Of a stretch of DNA of 64,000 bases, positions 9,080-18,466 are shown piece after piece; within the stretch, counting starts at the first letter, position 1; each line of letters starts with the position of its first letter. Below the pieces are notes generated by a model, which made no database searches, had not been told where the DNA came from, and was given only the letters and a program-made list of their open reading frames with translations. Position numbers and translations under genes: made by a program. Source of the DNA: CAZHCA01 sp964530825 (GTDB lineage Bacteria; Bacteroidota; Bacteroidia; Chitinophagales; Saprospiraceae); assembly GCA_964530825.1 (NCBI GenBank), contig CAZHCA010000002.1:300237-364236 (forward strand). The letters are read 5' to 3'.

Positions 9080-10573
9080 TTAATCTTCATTCCAGGCCTT
9101 AGCGCGCTCAAGGGCGCGCATCCAGTGGCGATAAGCATTCTGCATTTGCGGGGTGTTGTCGCCCGGCAGAAATTCGCGATCGACGCGCCACTGTTCTTGG
9201 ATTTCTGAGATATCCTTCCAAAAGCCAGTTCCCAATCCCGCAAAGTAGGCTGCTCCCAAGGCCGTGGTCTCTGTAACCTGCGGTCGTACTACCTTGGTAT
9301 CGATTGTATCGGCTTGGATCTGCATGAGCACATTATTACCGGCTGCCCCGCCATCGACCCGCAATTCGACTAGCTCGATACCCGAGTCTTTTACCATAGT
9401 ATCGACGACGTCTTTTGTCTGGAAAGCGATGGACTCAAGCGCAGCACGCGCAATATGCTCTTTGCCCGTACCTCTGGTGAGTCCAATGATCGTACCGGTG
9501 GCATACTGATCCCAGTGGGGGGCGCCCAGCCCGACAAATGCCGGCACAAAGTACACACCACCGTTGTCCGGTACTTCGCGTACCAGGGGCTCGATCTCCG
9601 GCGCCCGGTGGATGATGTTGAGTTGATCACGCAGCCATTGCACTACGGCGCCAGCAACAAAAATACTGCCTTCCAGGGCGTAATTGACTTGGTCACCGAT
9701 TTGCCAGGCAACGGTCGAAAGCAAGTTATTCTGCGATTCAATAATCTGACGGCCGGTGTTCATCACGACAAAACAACCGGTGCCGTAGGTATTTTTGGTC
9801 ATCCCTTTTTGGGTACACATTTGTCCAAAAAGTGCCGACTGCTGGTCGCCCGCCATACCCGCAATGGGTATTTCTCCGCCGAACAGTTCAGTATGGGTAT
9901 GGCCATAGACTTCGCTGCAAGAGCGCACCTCGGGAAGCAAGCTGCGCGGAATGTCGAAAATGCGGAGCAACTCATCGTCCCATTCCAGGGTGTTGATATC
10001 GAGCAGCATGGTACGGGAGGCATTACTTACGTCAGTGACATGCACCTTACTGCGGGTAGCCCGCCAGACCAACCAGGTTTCTACAGTACCGAAGGCCAAT
10101 GCTCCGCTTTCAGCGCGCTCACGTGCACCCGCAACATTGTCGAGGAGCCAGTGAATTTTGGAAGCAGAAAAGTAGGCGTCGATGAGCAGGCCGGTTTTTT
10201 TCCGGATCATTGGTCCGTAGCCTGCTCTTTTAAGTTGGTCACAATAGTTGGCGGTACGTCGGTCTTGCCATACGATCGCATTGTGAATCGGCTCGCCCGT
10301 GTTGCGGTCCCAGATCAGAGTGGTCTCTCGCTGGTTAGTAATTCCGATGGCTTGCACTTGACTGGCTTTTACCCGGTTTTGCTTAAGGACATCCTGAGCG
10401 ACAAACTTTTGGGTGGCCCAGATCTCATCCGGCTTGTGTTCAACCCAGCCCGGTTTGGGAAAGATCTGCTCGAACTCGCGCTGGGAAGTTCCAATGATCC
10501 GGCCGTTGGCGTCGAATAAGATAGCCCGGTTGCTGGTGGTCCCAGCATCGAAGGCAAGAATGTATTGCGACAT
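9080..10573 (-). CDS. glpK: Glycerol kinase
   Basis: A 497-residue FGGY-family kinase of normal length. The first phosphate-binding motif FDAGTTSNRAILFD lies at residues 8-21, the PGWVEHKPDEIW block follows, and the second FGGY signature is near residue 355. The ADP-binding MTKNTYGTGCF segment is also clear. It phosphorylates incoming glycerol to sn-glycerol-3-phosphate. It is the promoter-proximal gene of glpK-glpD-glpF. The usual DQGTTS motif reads DAGTTS here, a change seen in some Bacteroidota. Confidence 0.96.
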   Translation of the reverse strand: MSQYILAFDAGTTSNRAILFDANGRIIGTSQREFEQIFPKPGWVEHKPDEIWATQKFVAQDVLKQNRVKASQVQAIGITNQRETTLIWDRNTGEPIHNAIVWQDRRTANYCDQLKRAGYGPMIRKKTGLLIDAYFSASKIHWLLDNVAGARERAESGALAFGTVETWLVWRATRSKVHVTDVSNASRTMLLDINTLEWDDELLRIFDIPRSLLPEVRSCSEVYGHTHTELFGGEIPIAGMAGDQQSALFGQMCTQKGMTKNTYGTGCFVVMNTGRQIIESQNNLLSTVAWQIGDQVNYALEGSIFVAGAVVQWLRDQLNIIHRAPEIEPLVREVPDNGGVYFVPAFVGLGAPHWDQYATGTIIGLTRGTGKEHIARAALESIAFQTKDVVDTMVKDSGIELVELRVDGGAAGNNVLMQIQADTIDTKVVRPQVTETTALGAAYFAGLGTGFWKDISEIQEQWRVDREFLPGDNTPQMQNAYRHWMRALERAKAWNED

Positions 10574-10692
10574 GAAAGAGAAATTTAACCAGAAAAAGAT
10601 GGCTTCCGAATGAATATAGGAATGGAATAGGTAAAAAGCGAATATTCGGCGGATAAGCTGGGTCTTTTTCGGCTGGAACCAAAGCGTCCCGG

Positions 10693-12318
10693 CTAATCGC
10701 CAAAACTCGGCAGGTTAAGATTGTCGCGCACTCCGGCCATCACCCCTTGCAGGGTAAAGTAGAAAATATCGCGATGGGGTGATCGCCGGACGTCAATCTT
10801 ACCCGAGCGGTAGCGTTGTTGCTCCATATGGTGGTTTTTTGGGAGTACTAGGTTGGCGGCAAAGGCAACCAAACCCCTGCTTTGCCGGTCGCCGGAGTAG
10901 GCTTCATAGGCATTTAGCTTACTGATTTTCAATCCGGAATACTCAAAATCTAGACTACCGGTAGCCGTTTGAGCGTCGCCGATCATATCGAAGCGAAGCC
11001 GCTGGATCCGACCTTTGGAAAACTCCAATAGGGTCAACCCTGCAATGAAAGGGTTCAGTTCCGCGAATTTCATAGACCCCAATTCGCCATAGGCGGAAAA
11101 GGGTTGCCCAGTTGCTCCCAGCTGGAACCGGTGGGCCAACCGAAAATGCCCCTTTCCCATAAATTGGGCGCTGGCATTCGCGATCATTTCGGCATTGGTG
11201 TCGATGCGCGCCGGTATGTTGGTGATATTTCTGAGTTCACCCTGGATAGCGTCAAAAAAAAGGTGGGCCGATTTTCCCATTTCCGCCTGATCAATCTTAA
11301 GGTCGAAGCGTCCATTTTGGATCGTTACGGTATCGATAGCTAGGGGAAGGGGTAAATCTTTCAAGAATGCCCAGGGCATTCGTTTGACCTGTGGGTTGAG
11401 CGTTTGGATATCGTGGTTTTTCTGCAAGCTCATTTGGGCGTCGCCGACGACCAGCTTTTCTATATACAGCTCCCGCTCCAGGATGAGCCGTTCGACGTCT
11501 AGCTTCGTTACAGCGACAGCTTTCGCCTCCAGGTCAACCTTGCCAGCACGGAATCCCTTTAACCTGTTGAGCTGAGCAGGGGGATAAAGATGCCGGAAAA
11601 AGAAACCGCCGATATTGAATTGTTGGTTGTCGGTTTGGAGGTTAGTAAAGCCTACCTCAGCCCACTGTTCCTCCAATCCTAATTCCAGGGTGTCAATGGT
11701 CAATTTTGCCGTAGGCAGTAGAAATGGAATGCCTGCACTTTTGGTGTTAAATTCCTGCAGCAATAAATGGAGCCCCGACACGAGTAGTCGAGGCTGGGTT
11801 TTTTCGGCTTCAAAAACTAGTAGAGATGCGTCGGTCATGGCGAACTTCCCGATTCGTAAGCGCAAGGCAAAGGATTGATGCCTGCTTTCGGGCTTTTGCA
11901 GCCATTGCCCGGATTCCAAAGCGTGTATTTCCAACTGGGGTTGTTTGACGGTGATATGGTCGAGCGCCAATTCTCCTCTGCGGATGAACCGCAGCAAGGG
12001 GAAATAACCAATATTCAATTCATCAATTGCAACAGAGATGTCGTAGCGGTCCAGAAAAGGAGCGCCGGACGTTGCCAGGATCGCAGTATCGCGCTCTAGG
12101 AAAATTTTATCTAATTGGACACTCCATTGCATCCAATCTACTTTCAGGCGGCCGATATCCAGCCGGTAGCGGCCGTTAGTGCCGCTGCGCACCCGTTCTT
12201 TTACGTAGCCGGCGAGCCGCTGGGACCCGTAGTTTGTTCCCCACCAAACTACCAGTACTGCCAAAAGCAAAACGGGAAAAAAGAAAACTAAGCGGACTAC
12301 CCTCTTTCGTTCGGCCAT
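10693..12318 (-). CDS. AsmA/DUF748-like membrane-anchored protein
   Basis: A 541-residue protein with one N-terminal transmembrane anchor (FFFPVLLLAVLVVWWGTNYG, residues 12-31) and a long extracytoplasmic beta-rich region. Repeated phrases such as LDHITVKQPQLEIH, IDTVTIQNGRFDL and GSMKFAELNPFIAGLTLLEFSKG are typical of the AsmA/DUF748 branch of the repeating beta-groove (bridge-like lipid transfer) superfamily. A role in outer-membrane lipid homeostasis is the family expectation; the exact function is unknown. It starts 31 bp after the aminotransferase-like gene on the same strand, so the two may be co-transcribed. Confidence 0.7.
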   Translation of the reverse strand: MAERKRVVRLVFFFPVLLLAVLVVWWGTNYGSQRLAGYVKERVRSGTNGRYRLDIGRLKVDWMQWSVQLDKIFLERDTAILATSGAPFLDRYDISVAIDELNIGYFPLLRFIRRGELALDHITVKQPQLEIHALESGQWLQKPESRHQSFALRLRIGKFAMTDASLLVFEAEKTQPRLLVSGLHLLLQEFNTKSAGIPFLLPTAKLTIDTLELGLEEQWAEVGFTNLQTDNQQFNIGGFFFRHLYPPAQLNRLKGFRAGKVDLEAKAVAVTKLDVERLILERELYIEKLVVGDAQMSLQKNHDIQTLNPQVKRMPWAFLKDLPLPLAIDTVTIQNGRFDLKIDQAEMGKSAHLFFDAIQGELRNITNIPARIDTNAEMIANASAQFMGKGHFRLAHRFQLGATGQPFSAYGELGSMKFAELNPFIAGLTLLEFSKGRIQRLRFDMIGDAQTATGSLDFEYSGLKISKLNAYEAYSGDRQSRGLVAFAANLVLPKNHHMEQQRYRSGKIDVRRSPHRDIFYFTLQGVMAGVRDNLNLPSFGD

Positions 12319-12349
12319 AAAAGGATTGACTTTTATATAAAAAAAGTCG

Positions 12350-13612
12350 TCAGGCCGTAAGTTCGGTCAATGCCCAGACCAATACATCTAATTCGCGTGT
12401 GGTGGTAAACACATTGGGCGTGATGCGTACACCGCGTACACAGGGCCGATCGATGCCCACGGTCCAAATCCGGTACTTCTTCAAGAGTGTTTGCGCCAAT
12501 TCTTGCGGTTGCATGCCCTCTATCCCTACGTTGGCGATAGCACAGGTTCGCTCTACGTTTTGGGGCGTATTGAGCAGGATGCCCGGCAAATTGCGCACTT
12601 TATTGGTCCAATATTGCTGCAAATAGCGCAGCCGCGCTTCTTTGCGTTCGGGGCCCAGGCGCTGGTAAAATTCAATGGCGTTACCAATGGCCAAATCGGT
12701 AGGTACCGGATGGGTGCCGGTATGATTGAGCCGGCGGATATCGTCGGGCGCGCGGCCCAGCTCGGCAAAAAGAGGCCACAGGCCCGGGATTTTATCTTTT
12801 TTCACATACAACAAGCCCGCCCCAAGCGGTACGCTCAGCCATTTGTGGAGGCTGCTGCCGTAATAGTCGCAGCCAAGTTCGGGAATAGTGAAAACAAGCT
12901 GCCCGACAGCGTGCGCACCGTCGACCATAACGTCGACGCCTCGCTCATGGGCCATTTCACAAATTCGACGTACCGGCAGCACTTGCCCGGTGATGTTGAT
13001 AATGTGGCAGACCATGAGTAGGCGCGTTTTGGGCGTGATGGCGTTGGCGTACAATTCGACGATCTCACTATCGGAGCGCGGATGATTAATCAATTGTACG
13101 ATCCTGTTCACGATGCCGTGGCGCTGGGCCTGTAACTCGAACATATCGAGCATGGCTCCGTAGTCTTGGTCGGCCATCACGGCTTCGTCGCCCGGTTCCC
13201 AATGTTGCCCTCCGATAATCAAGTCGAGTGATTCGGTCGTATTGCGAGTGATGGCGACCTCGGTGGGGGCACAACCCACTAAGTCGGCCAGTTGCTTGGT
13301 TATCCAGGCTTTATTATCGAACTGCACCATGCGCATGTAGTACGAACCCTGATAATTGACCCTACGCACGTGGTGCAGATAGTGCTCCAGAATTTCTTCG
13401 GGCATGATGTTGTAATAGCCATTTTCGAGGTTGATATAGTCGGGTTTAAGGCGATAGGCGCTGCGCACTTCGGCCCAGAAAGTTTCGTCGCCTGCGACCT
13501 CTTCCGGACTGCGGTGAGTAACCGTGTCGACTAGGCGGTCGAGGCGGGCAAAAATAGCGGGTGCGGATATGCCAAAGGCGGCCAGATGCTTAAGAAAGGA
13601 GCGTTTATCCAT
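12350..13612 (-). CDS. Class V aminotransferase family protein, probably exported
   Basis: A 420-residue fold-type I PLP enzyme of the isopenicillin-N epimerase/cysteine desulfurase-like group. The PLP aspartate lies in VMVDGAHAVGQ and the Schiff-base lysine in SSLHKWLSVPLGAGLLYVKK. The TRNTTESLDL segment binds the phosphate. Reaction and substrate are unknown. The N terminus MDKRSFLKHLAAFGISAPAIFA resembles a Tat signal (KR-x-F-L-K, with lysine for the first arginine) followed by a hydrophobic stretch. This suggests the folded holoenzyme is exported, which is common among Bacteroidota homologues. A clear terminator precedes it (13646-13677). Confidence 0.88.
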   Translation of the reverse strand: MDKRSFLKHLAAFGISAPAIFARLDRLVDTVTHRSPEEVAGDETFWAEVRSAYRLKPDYINLENGYYNIMPEEILEHYLHHVRRVNYQGSYYMRMVQFDNKAWITKQLADLVGCAPTEVAITRNTTESLDLIIGGQHWEPGDEAVMADQDYGAMLDMFELQAQRHGIVNRIVQLINHPRSDSEIVELYANAITPKTRLLMVCHIINITGQVLPVRRICEMAHERGVDVMVDGAHAVGQLVFTIPELGCDYYGSSLHKWLSVPLGAGLLYVKKDKIPGLWPLFAELGRAPDDIRRLNHTGTHPVPTDLAIGNAIEFYQRLGPERKEARLRYLQQYWTNKVRNLPGILLNTPQNVERTCAIANVGIEGMQPQELAQTLLKKYRIWTVGIDRPCVRGVRITPNVFTTTRELDVLVWALTELTA

Positions 13613-13645
13613 AGCGACTTTAAATTCGTGGCCTTTTCAAAATAT

Positions 13646-13677
13646 AAAAAAGCCCGGACTAATAGGATAGTCCGGGC
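13646..13677 (-). terminator. Rho-independent terminator of the patatin gene
   Basis: On the minus strand a perfect 10-bp stem (GCCCGGACTA with TAGTCCGGGC on the plus strand, 13652-13661 and 13668-13677, 6-base loop) is followed directly by a T-run. It lies 39 bp downstream of the patatin stop and before the aminotransferase start, so it separates the two minus-strand genes. Confidence 0.85.
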
Positions 13678-13715
13678 CGGCAAGTTTGGGTTTGTATGTA
13701 AGCGGGTGTTATTTT

Positions 13716-14822
13716 TTATTTGCGGTCATTTTTCTTTACCTCGGGATGGAACCGGGGCGCGTAATAATAGTGCGGCGATAAATGCTCAATCGCACTCTTG
13801 GGAATCACATAGGAGAGCACGTATTGTTCCTTGTCGGGGCGATCCAGTAGTTGATACCCTCTTTCCCAAAGTTGGGTCATTGGGCCCGGTTCGAATTGCA
13901 GGTAATTTTCGACCAGGTCGTAGTCCTCCTGCGGCATGTAGTAAATGGTAACCAGCAGTTCGTCGCTGCGTAAATCATTAGCAGAGCAATAGCGCACCTC
14001 GTCCAGGATTTTGGCCATCTCTAAGTCATTGGCTCGTACTTCCGTTCCGTAAATTTCTACAGTACGGCCCAGCAGCTTAATGATGCTCAAGTTAGGCAAT
14101 CCGTCCAACTGCGGCGTGTCGGTACCATGTACAATCACGTCGATGTACGAGATGCCCTTTTTATTGGCCAGCTCAATCCCCCGGCGCAGGGGTATGCTTT
14201 CGCGCACACCGCCATCTACGTAAAATTGGCGTTCGCCCTGGTTGTCCTCTTCGGAATAAAGCGACATAAACACCGGAGCATTGGCCGAGGCCCACATCCA
14301 ATTGACCATGTCTTCATAATTGTGGTTAACGGCCGACCGGTATTCGATGCTATCCTTTTTGATATTCACCAGGGTAACAGTAAAATCACTAGGTCCGGCT
14401 TTTAGATCCTGGTAAAGCGATTCCGGTAGAAAGCGCTTAATTGTCTTGCGCAGCTTTTTGCTCTCGCCTAGGGTTTTGCGAAAGGTAATGAGGCGCCAAA
14501 ACGCATTGAAGCCCCGAATTTCACCTTTTTTCGGGCCGCTCTTCTTAAAAGGATTGACATTGAAGATGTCTTTGTGGGTTACAGTAGTGTAGCCGTCGTG
14601 CAGGCGGTCAAAGGAATCCAGTGTGATTAGGGGGGCGAGCAAGCTTCCCGTGCTGGTACCGACCACTAAATCGTGATCCATGCCGCGCTCGTGCAGAGCC
14701 TGCGCCAGGCCTCCACCCCAGGCGCCCCGTGAGCCTCCTCCAGAGATCACCAGTACGCGGTCCTGACCAGGCGAGGTTGTGACTGCCAGCAAAACCAATA
14801 CAAAAAGAATTGTAGTTTTCAT
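13716..14822 (-). CDS. Patatin-like phospholipase, exported
   Basis: About 368 residues, with a signal peptide (MKTTILFVLVLLAVTTSPGQ) and a patatin catalytic domain. The oxyanion loop is GGGSRGAWGGG, the nucleophile elbow is GTSTGS (serine nucleophile), and the catalytic aspartate is in FYVDGGVRESIP. These are the Ser-Asp dyad elements of patatin lipases. It should hydrolyse acyl esters of phospholipids in the periplasm or outside the cell. An ATG 9 bp further upstream (14831) is also possible; I chose 14822 because it begins the signal peptide. It has its own terminator downstream. Confidence 0.9.
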   Translation of the reverse strand: MKTTILFVLVLLAVTTSPGQDRVLVISGGGSRGAWGGGLAQALHERGMDHDLVVGTSTGSLLAPLITLDSFDRLHDGYTTVTHKDIFNVNPFKKSGPKKGEIRGFNAFWRLITFRKTLGESKKLRKTIKRFLPESLYQDLKAGPSDFTVTLVNIKKDSIEYRSAVNHNYEDMVNWMWASANAPVFMSLYSEEDNQGERQFYVDGGVRESIPLRRGIELANKKGISYIDVIVHGTDTPQLDGLPNLSIIKLLGRTVEIYGTEVRANDLEMAKILDEVRYCSANDLRSDELLVTIYYMPQEDYDLVENYLQFEPGPMTQLWERGYQLLDRPDKEQYVLSYVIPKSAIEHLSPHYYYAPRFHPEVKKNDRK

Positions 14823-15095
14823 TAAAATCAAGGTTTAGTTTTAAGTGAATAGCCACCCCTGCTGGTTTGTGAACACGCAGCTGCATTTTTTTCGAGGTGT
14901 CATTCGTTCCTTGCTAGGGTAGGGCTACGGATGCCGGCAACCTCCTCGATTTTACCCTGGTCGGGCTTTAAGGTTGGGGGTGCATTTTTTTATGCTGCCC
15001 ACATTGCGTAATTTAAATGCTCTCCCAATGACCTTTCCTTACAATCTACCTTTATAGCGATTTGCCACTTAACACTTTCAAAATTGATTATTGCC

Positions 15096-17597
15096 ATGCT
15101 AACCAAACAATTTAGTCTATTGCTTCTAGCCCTAGTGGTCGGGCTTGTTCCAGTCATCGGACAAGACGAGGAAGACAAAAAAGACAAGGATTCCAAAGAG
15201 AAAAAAGAGAAGCAGTATGAGGATGTAATCACCGATAAGGCCGAAACCGATGAGGGGCTGATTACAGTACACAAGGTCGGGGGGGAATACTACTTCGAGT
15301 TCCCGAAAGACCTGCTCGATCAGGAAATGCTGATTGTGACCCGCATTGCCGGTCACGTGAAGGGTATTAACTTCGGCGGGGCCGGTATGAAGTCGCGCCC
15401 GCAGCAAGTGATCCGCTTTCAGGAGAAAGACGGCAAGGTCATGATGCGTTCCGTATCCTACTCCAATGTCGCTGATCCGAACGATCCCGTATACCGGTCG
15501 GTGAAAAACAACAATTTCGAGCCGGTGGTGCACATGTTTGACGTAGAGGTCGAAAATCCGGATTCCACCGCTCTGATATTTGAGGTTTCCGAGCTTTTCA
15601 CCACTGATGTGCCGATGATCGGCGCCTTTTCGGAGTCGAGCAAAAAGCGCCTCAAGATTAAAGGGTTAGACAAAAAGCGCTGCTTTGTAGAGCACATGCA
15701 TGCTTACCCGGAGAATCTGGAGGTCCGTCATGTGCTCACCTACAAAAGCGAGGAGCCACCCGAAAACGAGTCTACGGAGACCCTTTCCCTGGAGATGAAT
15801 CAATCGATCATTCGATTGCCCGAGACCCCGATGGTTCCCCGCCATTATGATTCACGCGTCGGTTATTTTTCCATCCGCCAGACCGACTATAGCTCCGATG
15901 CTCAGAAAGCCGATGAAAAACGCTACATCACCCGTTGGCGGCTGGAGCCCAAAGACCCGGCTGCCTACGCCCGTGGCGAATTGGTCGAACCGGTAAAACC
16001 CATCGTGTACTACATCGATCCAGCTACACCCGAACAATGGCGCTCCTACATTAAGCAGGGGGTAGAGGATTGGCAGTCGGCATTCGAAAAAGCGGGCTTT
16101 AAAAACGCCATTCTGGCAAAAGACCCGCCCAGCCCGGAAGAAGACCCGGAATGGAGCCCGGAAGATGTACGCTTTTCGGTGATTCGTTATATTACTACCG
16201 ATATTCAAAATGCGCAGGGCCCGCACGTGCACGATCCGCGCACGGGCGAGATCCTAGAAAGTGACATCCTCTGGTACCACAATGTGATGAACCTGCTGCG
16301 CAACTGGTTCTTTGTGCAGACCGCAGCGGTAAATGCCGAAGCGCAGCGACCCAAATTCGACGAAGAGGTGATGGGAGAGCTTATTCGCTTCGTTTCTGCC
16401 CACGAGGTAGGTCATACCCTTGGGTTACCCCACAATATGGGGGCCAGTGAGGCCTATCCGGTCGACTCGCTGCGCAGTTCGGGCTTTGTACAACGCATGG
16501 GCGTAGCGCCGTCGATTATGGATTACGCCCGCTTCAACTACGTTGCCCAGCCCGGGGACGAGGGTGCCGGATTGCACCCGCGCATCGGACCGTACGATGA
16601 ATGGTCGATCATTTACGGCTACAAATACCTGGATGCCGAAACGCCCAACGACGAAGAGGAAATCCTCAACAGCTGGATTGTAGAACGGGCCGATGACCCC
16701 GTCTACCGCTATGGCCAGCAGCAGGGCCGCGTAGTCGACCCTTCGGCCCAAACCGAAGATATTGGATCCGACGCCATCGACGCTAGCGACTTGGGTATCG
16801 AGAACCTCAAACGCATCGTGCCCAACCTGATCGAGTGGACCAGCGAGGAAGGAAAAGATTACGATAACCTGCGCGAGCTATACAGTAACGTGGCCAGTCA
16901 GTACCGGCGCTATATGGGACACGTGCTCAATAACGTGGGCGGAGTCTACGAATACGACAAAACGGCCGACCAGGATGGTGCCGTGTACCAGTTTGTCGAC
17001 AAAGAAAAACAGGCAAGAGCCGTAGATTTCCTCAACCGCCAGCTCTTTGCTACACCTGACTGGATGATCGATCAGGAAATCCTGAACCGCATTGGTGGTG
17101 ACGGCGTAGTCGACGTCATACGCGGGCTACAGCGCTACACCCTGAATAGCCTCTTCACGACAGAGCGCCTCAATCGTATGATGGAAGATGAAGCGGTAAA
17201 CAGTAGCGATGCTTACACTGCCGCACAACTTTTCGAAGACACGCGTGAGGGCATATTCAGCGAGCTATACAACAAGGATGCGGTCGATCCCTTTCGCCGG
17301 AACCTGCACCGCCTCTACATTGACCGAATGGGCGAACTGCTCATGGAGACCGATGGTGAAGGGGATATTTCCGACGCCAAAGCGCTGGCCCGGATGGGAT
17401 TGGAAAAAATAAAAACCGATAGCAGAGAGGCGGCCAAAAAGGCCTCGGGCACGAAAAAGGCCCACCTGAAGGATCTGGCTGCCCGCGCCGAGATGATTCT
17501 CGACGGAAAATTACTTGCGCTGCGTACTGCTGGCAAGAACAGTGGCGATAGCCTGAGTGGAGTGGAGGCTGCGATGAAGGGATGCTGGGAAGACTAG
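15096..17597 (+). CDS. Zinc-dependent metalloprotease, DUF5117/DUF4953 type
   Basis: An 833-residue exported protein beginning MLTKQF with a signal peptide ending GLVPVIGQ, then a highly charged Lys/Glu/Asp linker. The large DUF5117 region (about 50-240) precedes a zinc-peptidase core with HEVGHTLGLPHNMGAS (about residue 436), an HExxHxxGxxH-type site, and an SIMDYARFNY Met-turn-like segment. This is the standard architecture of the large periplasmic or outer-membrane-associated metalloproteases of Bacteroidota. An ATG 12 bp upstream (15084) is possible but would precede the signal peptide. The stop codon directly abuts the left end of a repeat (17597). Confidence 0.92.
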   Translation: MLTKQFSLLLLALVVGLVPVIGQDEEDKKDKDSKEKKEKQYEDVITDKAETDEGLITVHKVGGEYYFEFPKDLLDQEMLIVTRIAGHVKGINFGGAGMKSRPQQVIRFQEKDGKVMMRSVSYSNVADPNDPVYRSVKNNNFEPVVHMFDVEVENPDSTALIFEVSELFTTDVPMIGAFSESSKKRLKIKGLDKKRCFVEHMHAYPENLEVRHVLTYKSEEPPENESTETLSLEMNQSIIRLPETPMVPRHYDSRVGYFSIRQTDYSSDAQKADEKRYITRWRLEPKDPAAYARGELVEPVKPIVYYIDPATPEQWRSYIKQGVEDWQSAFEKAGFKNAILAKDPPSPEEDPEWSPEDVRFSVIRYITTDIQNAQGPHVHDPRTGEILESDILWYHNVMNLLRNWFFVQTAAVNAEAQRPKFDEEVMGELIRFVSAHEVGHTLGLPHNMGASEAYPVDSLRSSGFVQRMGVAPSIMDYARFNYVAQPGDEGAGLHPRIGPYDEWSIIYGYKYLDAETPNDEEEILNSWIVERADDPVYRYGQQQGRVVDPSAQTEDIGSDAIDASDLGIENLKRIVPNLIEWTSEEGKDYDNLRELYSNVASQYRRYMGHVLNNVGGVYEYDKTADQDGAVYQFVDKEKQARAVDFLNRQLFATPDWMIDQEILNRIGGDGVVDVIRGLQRYTLNSLFTTERLNRMMEDEAVNSSDAYTAAQLFEDTREGIFSELYNKDAVDPFRRNLHRLYIDRMGELLMETDGEGDISDAKALARMGLEKIKTDSREAAKKASGTKKAHLKDLAARAEMILDGKLLALRTAGKNSGDSLSGVEAAMKGCWED

Positions 17598-17752
17598 GGT
17601 GTGTCTGAACGGTGGATCCTTTGGACTGCAAATGGGTATGTCGGTGCCGGATTTCGTTCCAAATAGCATCGCCCCACATCAGGCTCCGAACTACCTAATT
17701 TTCGTCCACCAAAAATGTTTTCAGCCCCTCATAAAGAAGATGGCGGTAAATC
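17597..17752 (+). repeat. Degenerate dispersed repeat, copy 1 (MITE or IS relic)
   Basis: It begins GGGTGTGTCTGAAC at the last base of the protease stop and shares GCCGGATTTCRTTC, ATAGCATC-like, TACCTAATTTTCG and CCAAAA.TGTTTTCAG blocks, in the same order and orientation, with 24954-25150. Copy 1 lacks about 60 central bases of copy 2, and its right terminus is eroded. It fills most of the 324-bp gap before the DUF427 gene. Confidence 0.65.
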
Positions 17753-17816
17753 AAGGCAAGGGCGCGGTAATTTCCTTTCTCCATGCCAAGACATTGCGTC
17801 TTCTCAAAGAAGGGTT

Positions 17817-17853
17817 AAAGCTCCAAAGACCGGTTGTTTGTCTTTGGAGCTTT
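17817..17853. terminator. Strong hairpin, probable bidirectional terminator
   Basis: AAAGCTCCAAAGAC (17817-17830) and GTCTTTGGAGCTTT (17840-17853) form a perfect 14-bp stem with a 9-base loop, ending in TTTCTT. It lies 220 bp after the zinc-protease stop and 69 bp before the DUF427 gene, so it most likely ends the protease transcript. Confidence 0.7.
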
Positions 17854-17921
17854 CTTATGTTCTTTCCGGAATAAAACGGCGAACAATGGGTAAATCCATC
17901 CGGTTTTAAAAGTAAAAACAC

Positions 17922-18353
17922 ATGGAGACCAAAAAACACTACGCGATCTTTCAACAGCCCGGAGAAGAATTTCTGGCCCGTGTCGGATCGATAGAAATAG
18001 CCCGTTCGAAAGGTGTTGTTGAATTGCAGGAAATCAGTGATAAGGCGGATTATGCTCCGGTATATTATTTCCCGCCCGATTCCATTGATGGGCAGCACCT
18101 CTCTCCCAACGATCACTCCACCCAGTGTCCGATCAAAGGGACGGCAACCTATCACGACCTGGTACTTGGCGGTGAAGTATTGAAAAATGCCGTTTGGAGC
18201 TACCAGGATCCGATTGCCGGATGCGAGCCGATCAAGGGATTTTATGCACTCGATACGACAAACTACGATATTCAAATTTTCCGTGATGGCATCATTGTAG
18301 AACATCAGGGTTTCATCCGGAAAAAAGAAGAAGAGGTTTCCGGAGAAGGATAA
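17922..18353 (+). CDS. DUF427 domain-containing protein
   Basis: A 143-residue single-domain protein with the DUF427 signatures: VYYFPPDSI, a STQCPIKGTATYHDL block and a VWSYQDP segment, with an IEIARSKG strand near the start. No signal peptide, so cytosolic. The biochemical function is unknown; the fold is a small beta-barrel. It is flanked by strong hairpins on both sides and so is transcribed on its own. Confidence 0.9.
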   Translation: METKKHYAIFQQPGEEFLARVGSIEIARSKGVVELQEISDKADYAPVYYFPPDSIDGQHLSPNDHSTQCPIKGTATYHDLVLGGEVLKNAVWSYQDPIAGCEPIKGFYALDTTNYDIQIFRDGIIVEHQGFIRKKEEEVSGEG

Positions 18354-18360
18354 AAGTGTA

Positions 18361-18383
18361 GAAGCCGGGATTCGACCGGCTTC
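18361..18383. terminator. Hairpin terminator after the DUF427 gene
   Basis: GAAGCCGG (18361-18368) and CCGGCTTC (18376-18383) pair perfectly across a 7-base loop, 8 bp after the DUF427 stop, followed by TTACATAT. It lies between convergent genes and may serve both. Confidence 0.6.
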
Positions 18384-18466
18384 TTACATATCAAAATGCT
18401 AAACAGTCGGATAATCATTCATCTTTAAGACGACGGTGAAGCACCGGGGAAGGTTACAGTTTTTCC

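Noticed and set aside
18361..18383. T-arm-like hairpin suggesting a tRNA
   Set aside because: The loop is GATTCGA without the TTCRA order and no acceptor, D or anticodon arms are found around it.
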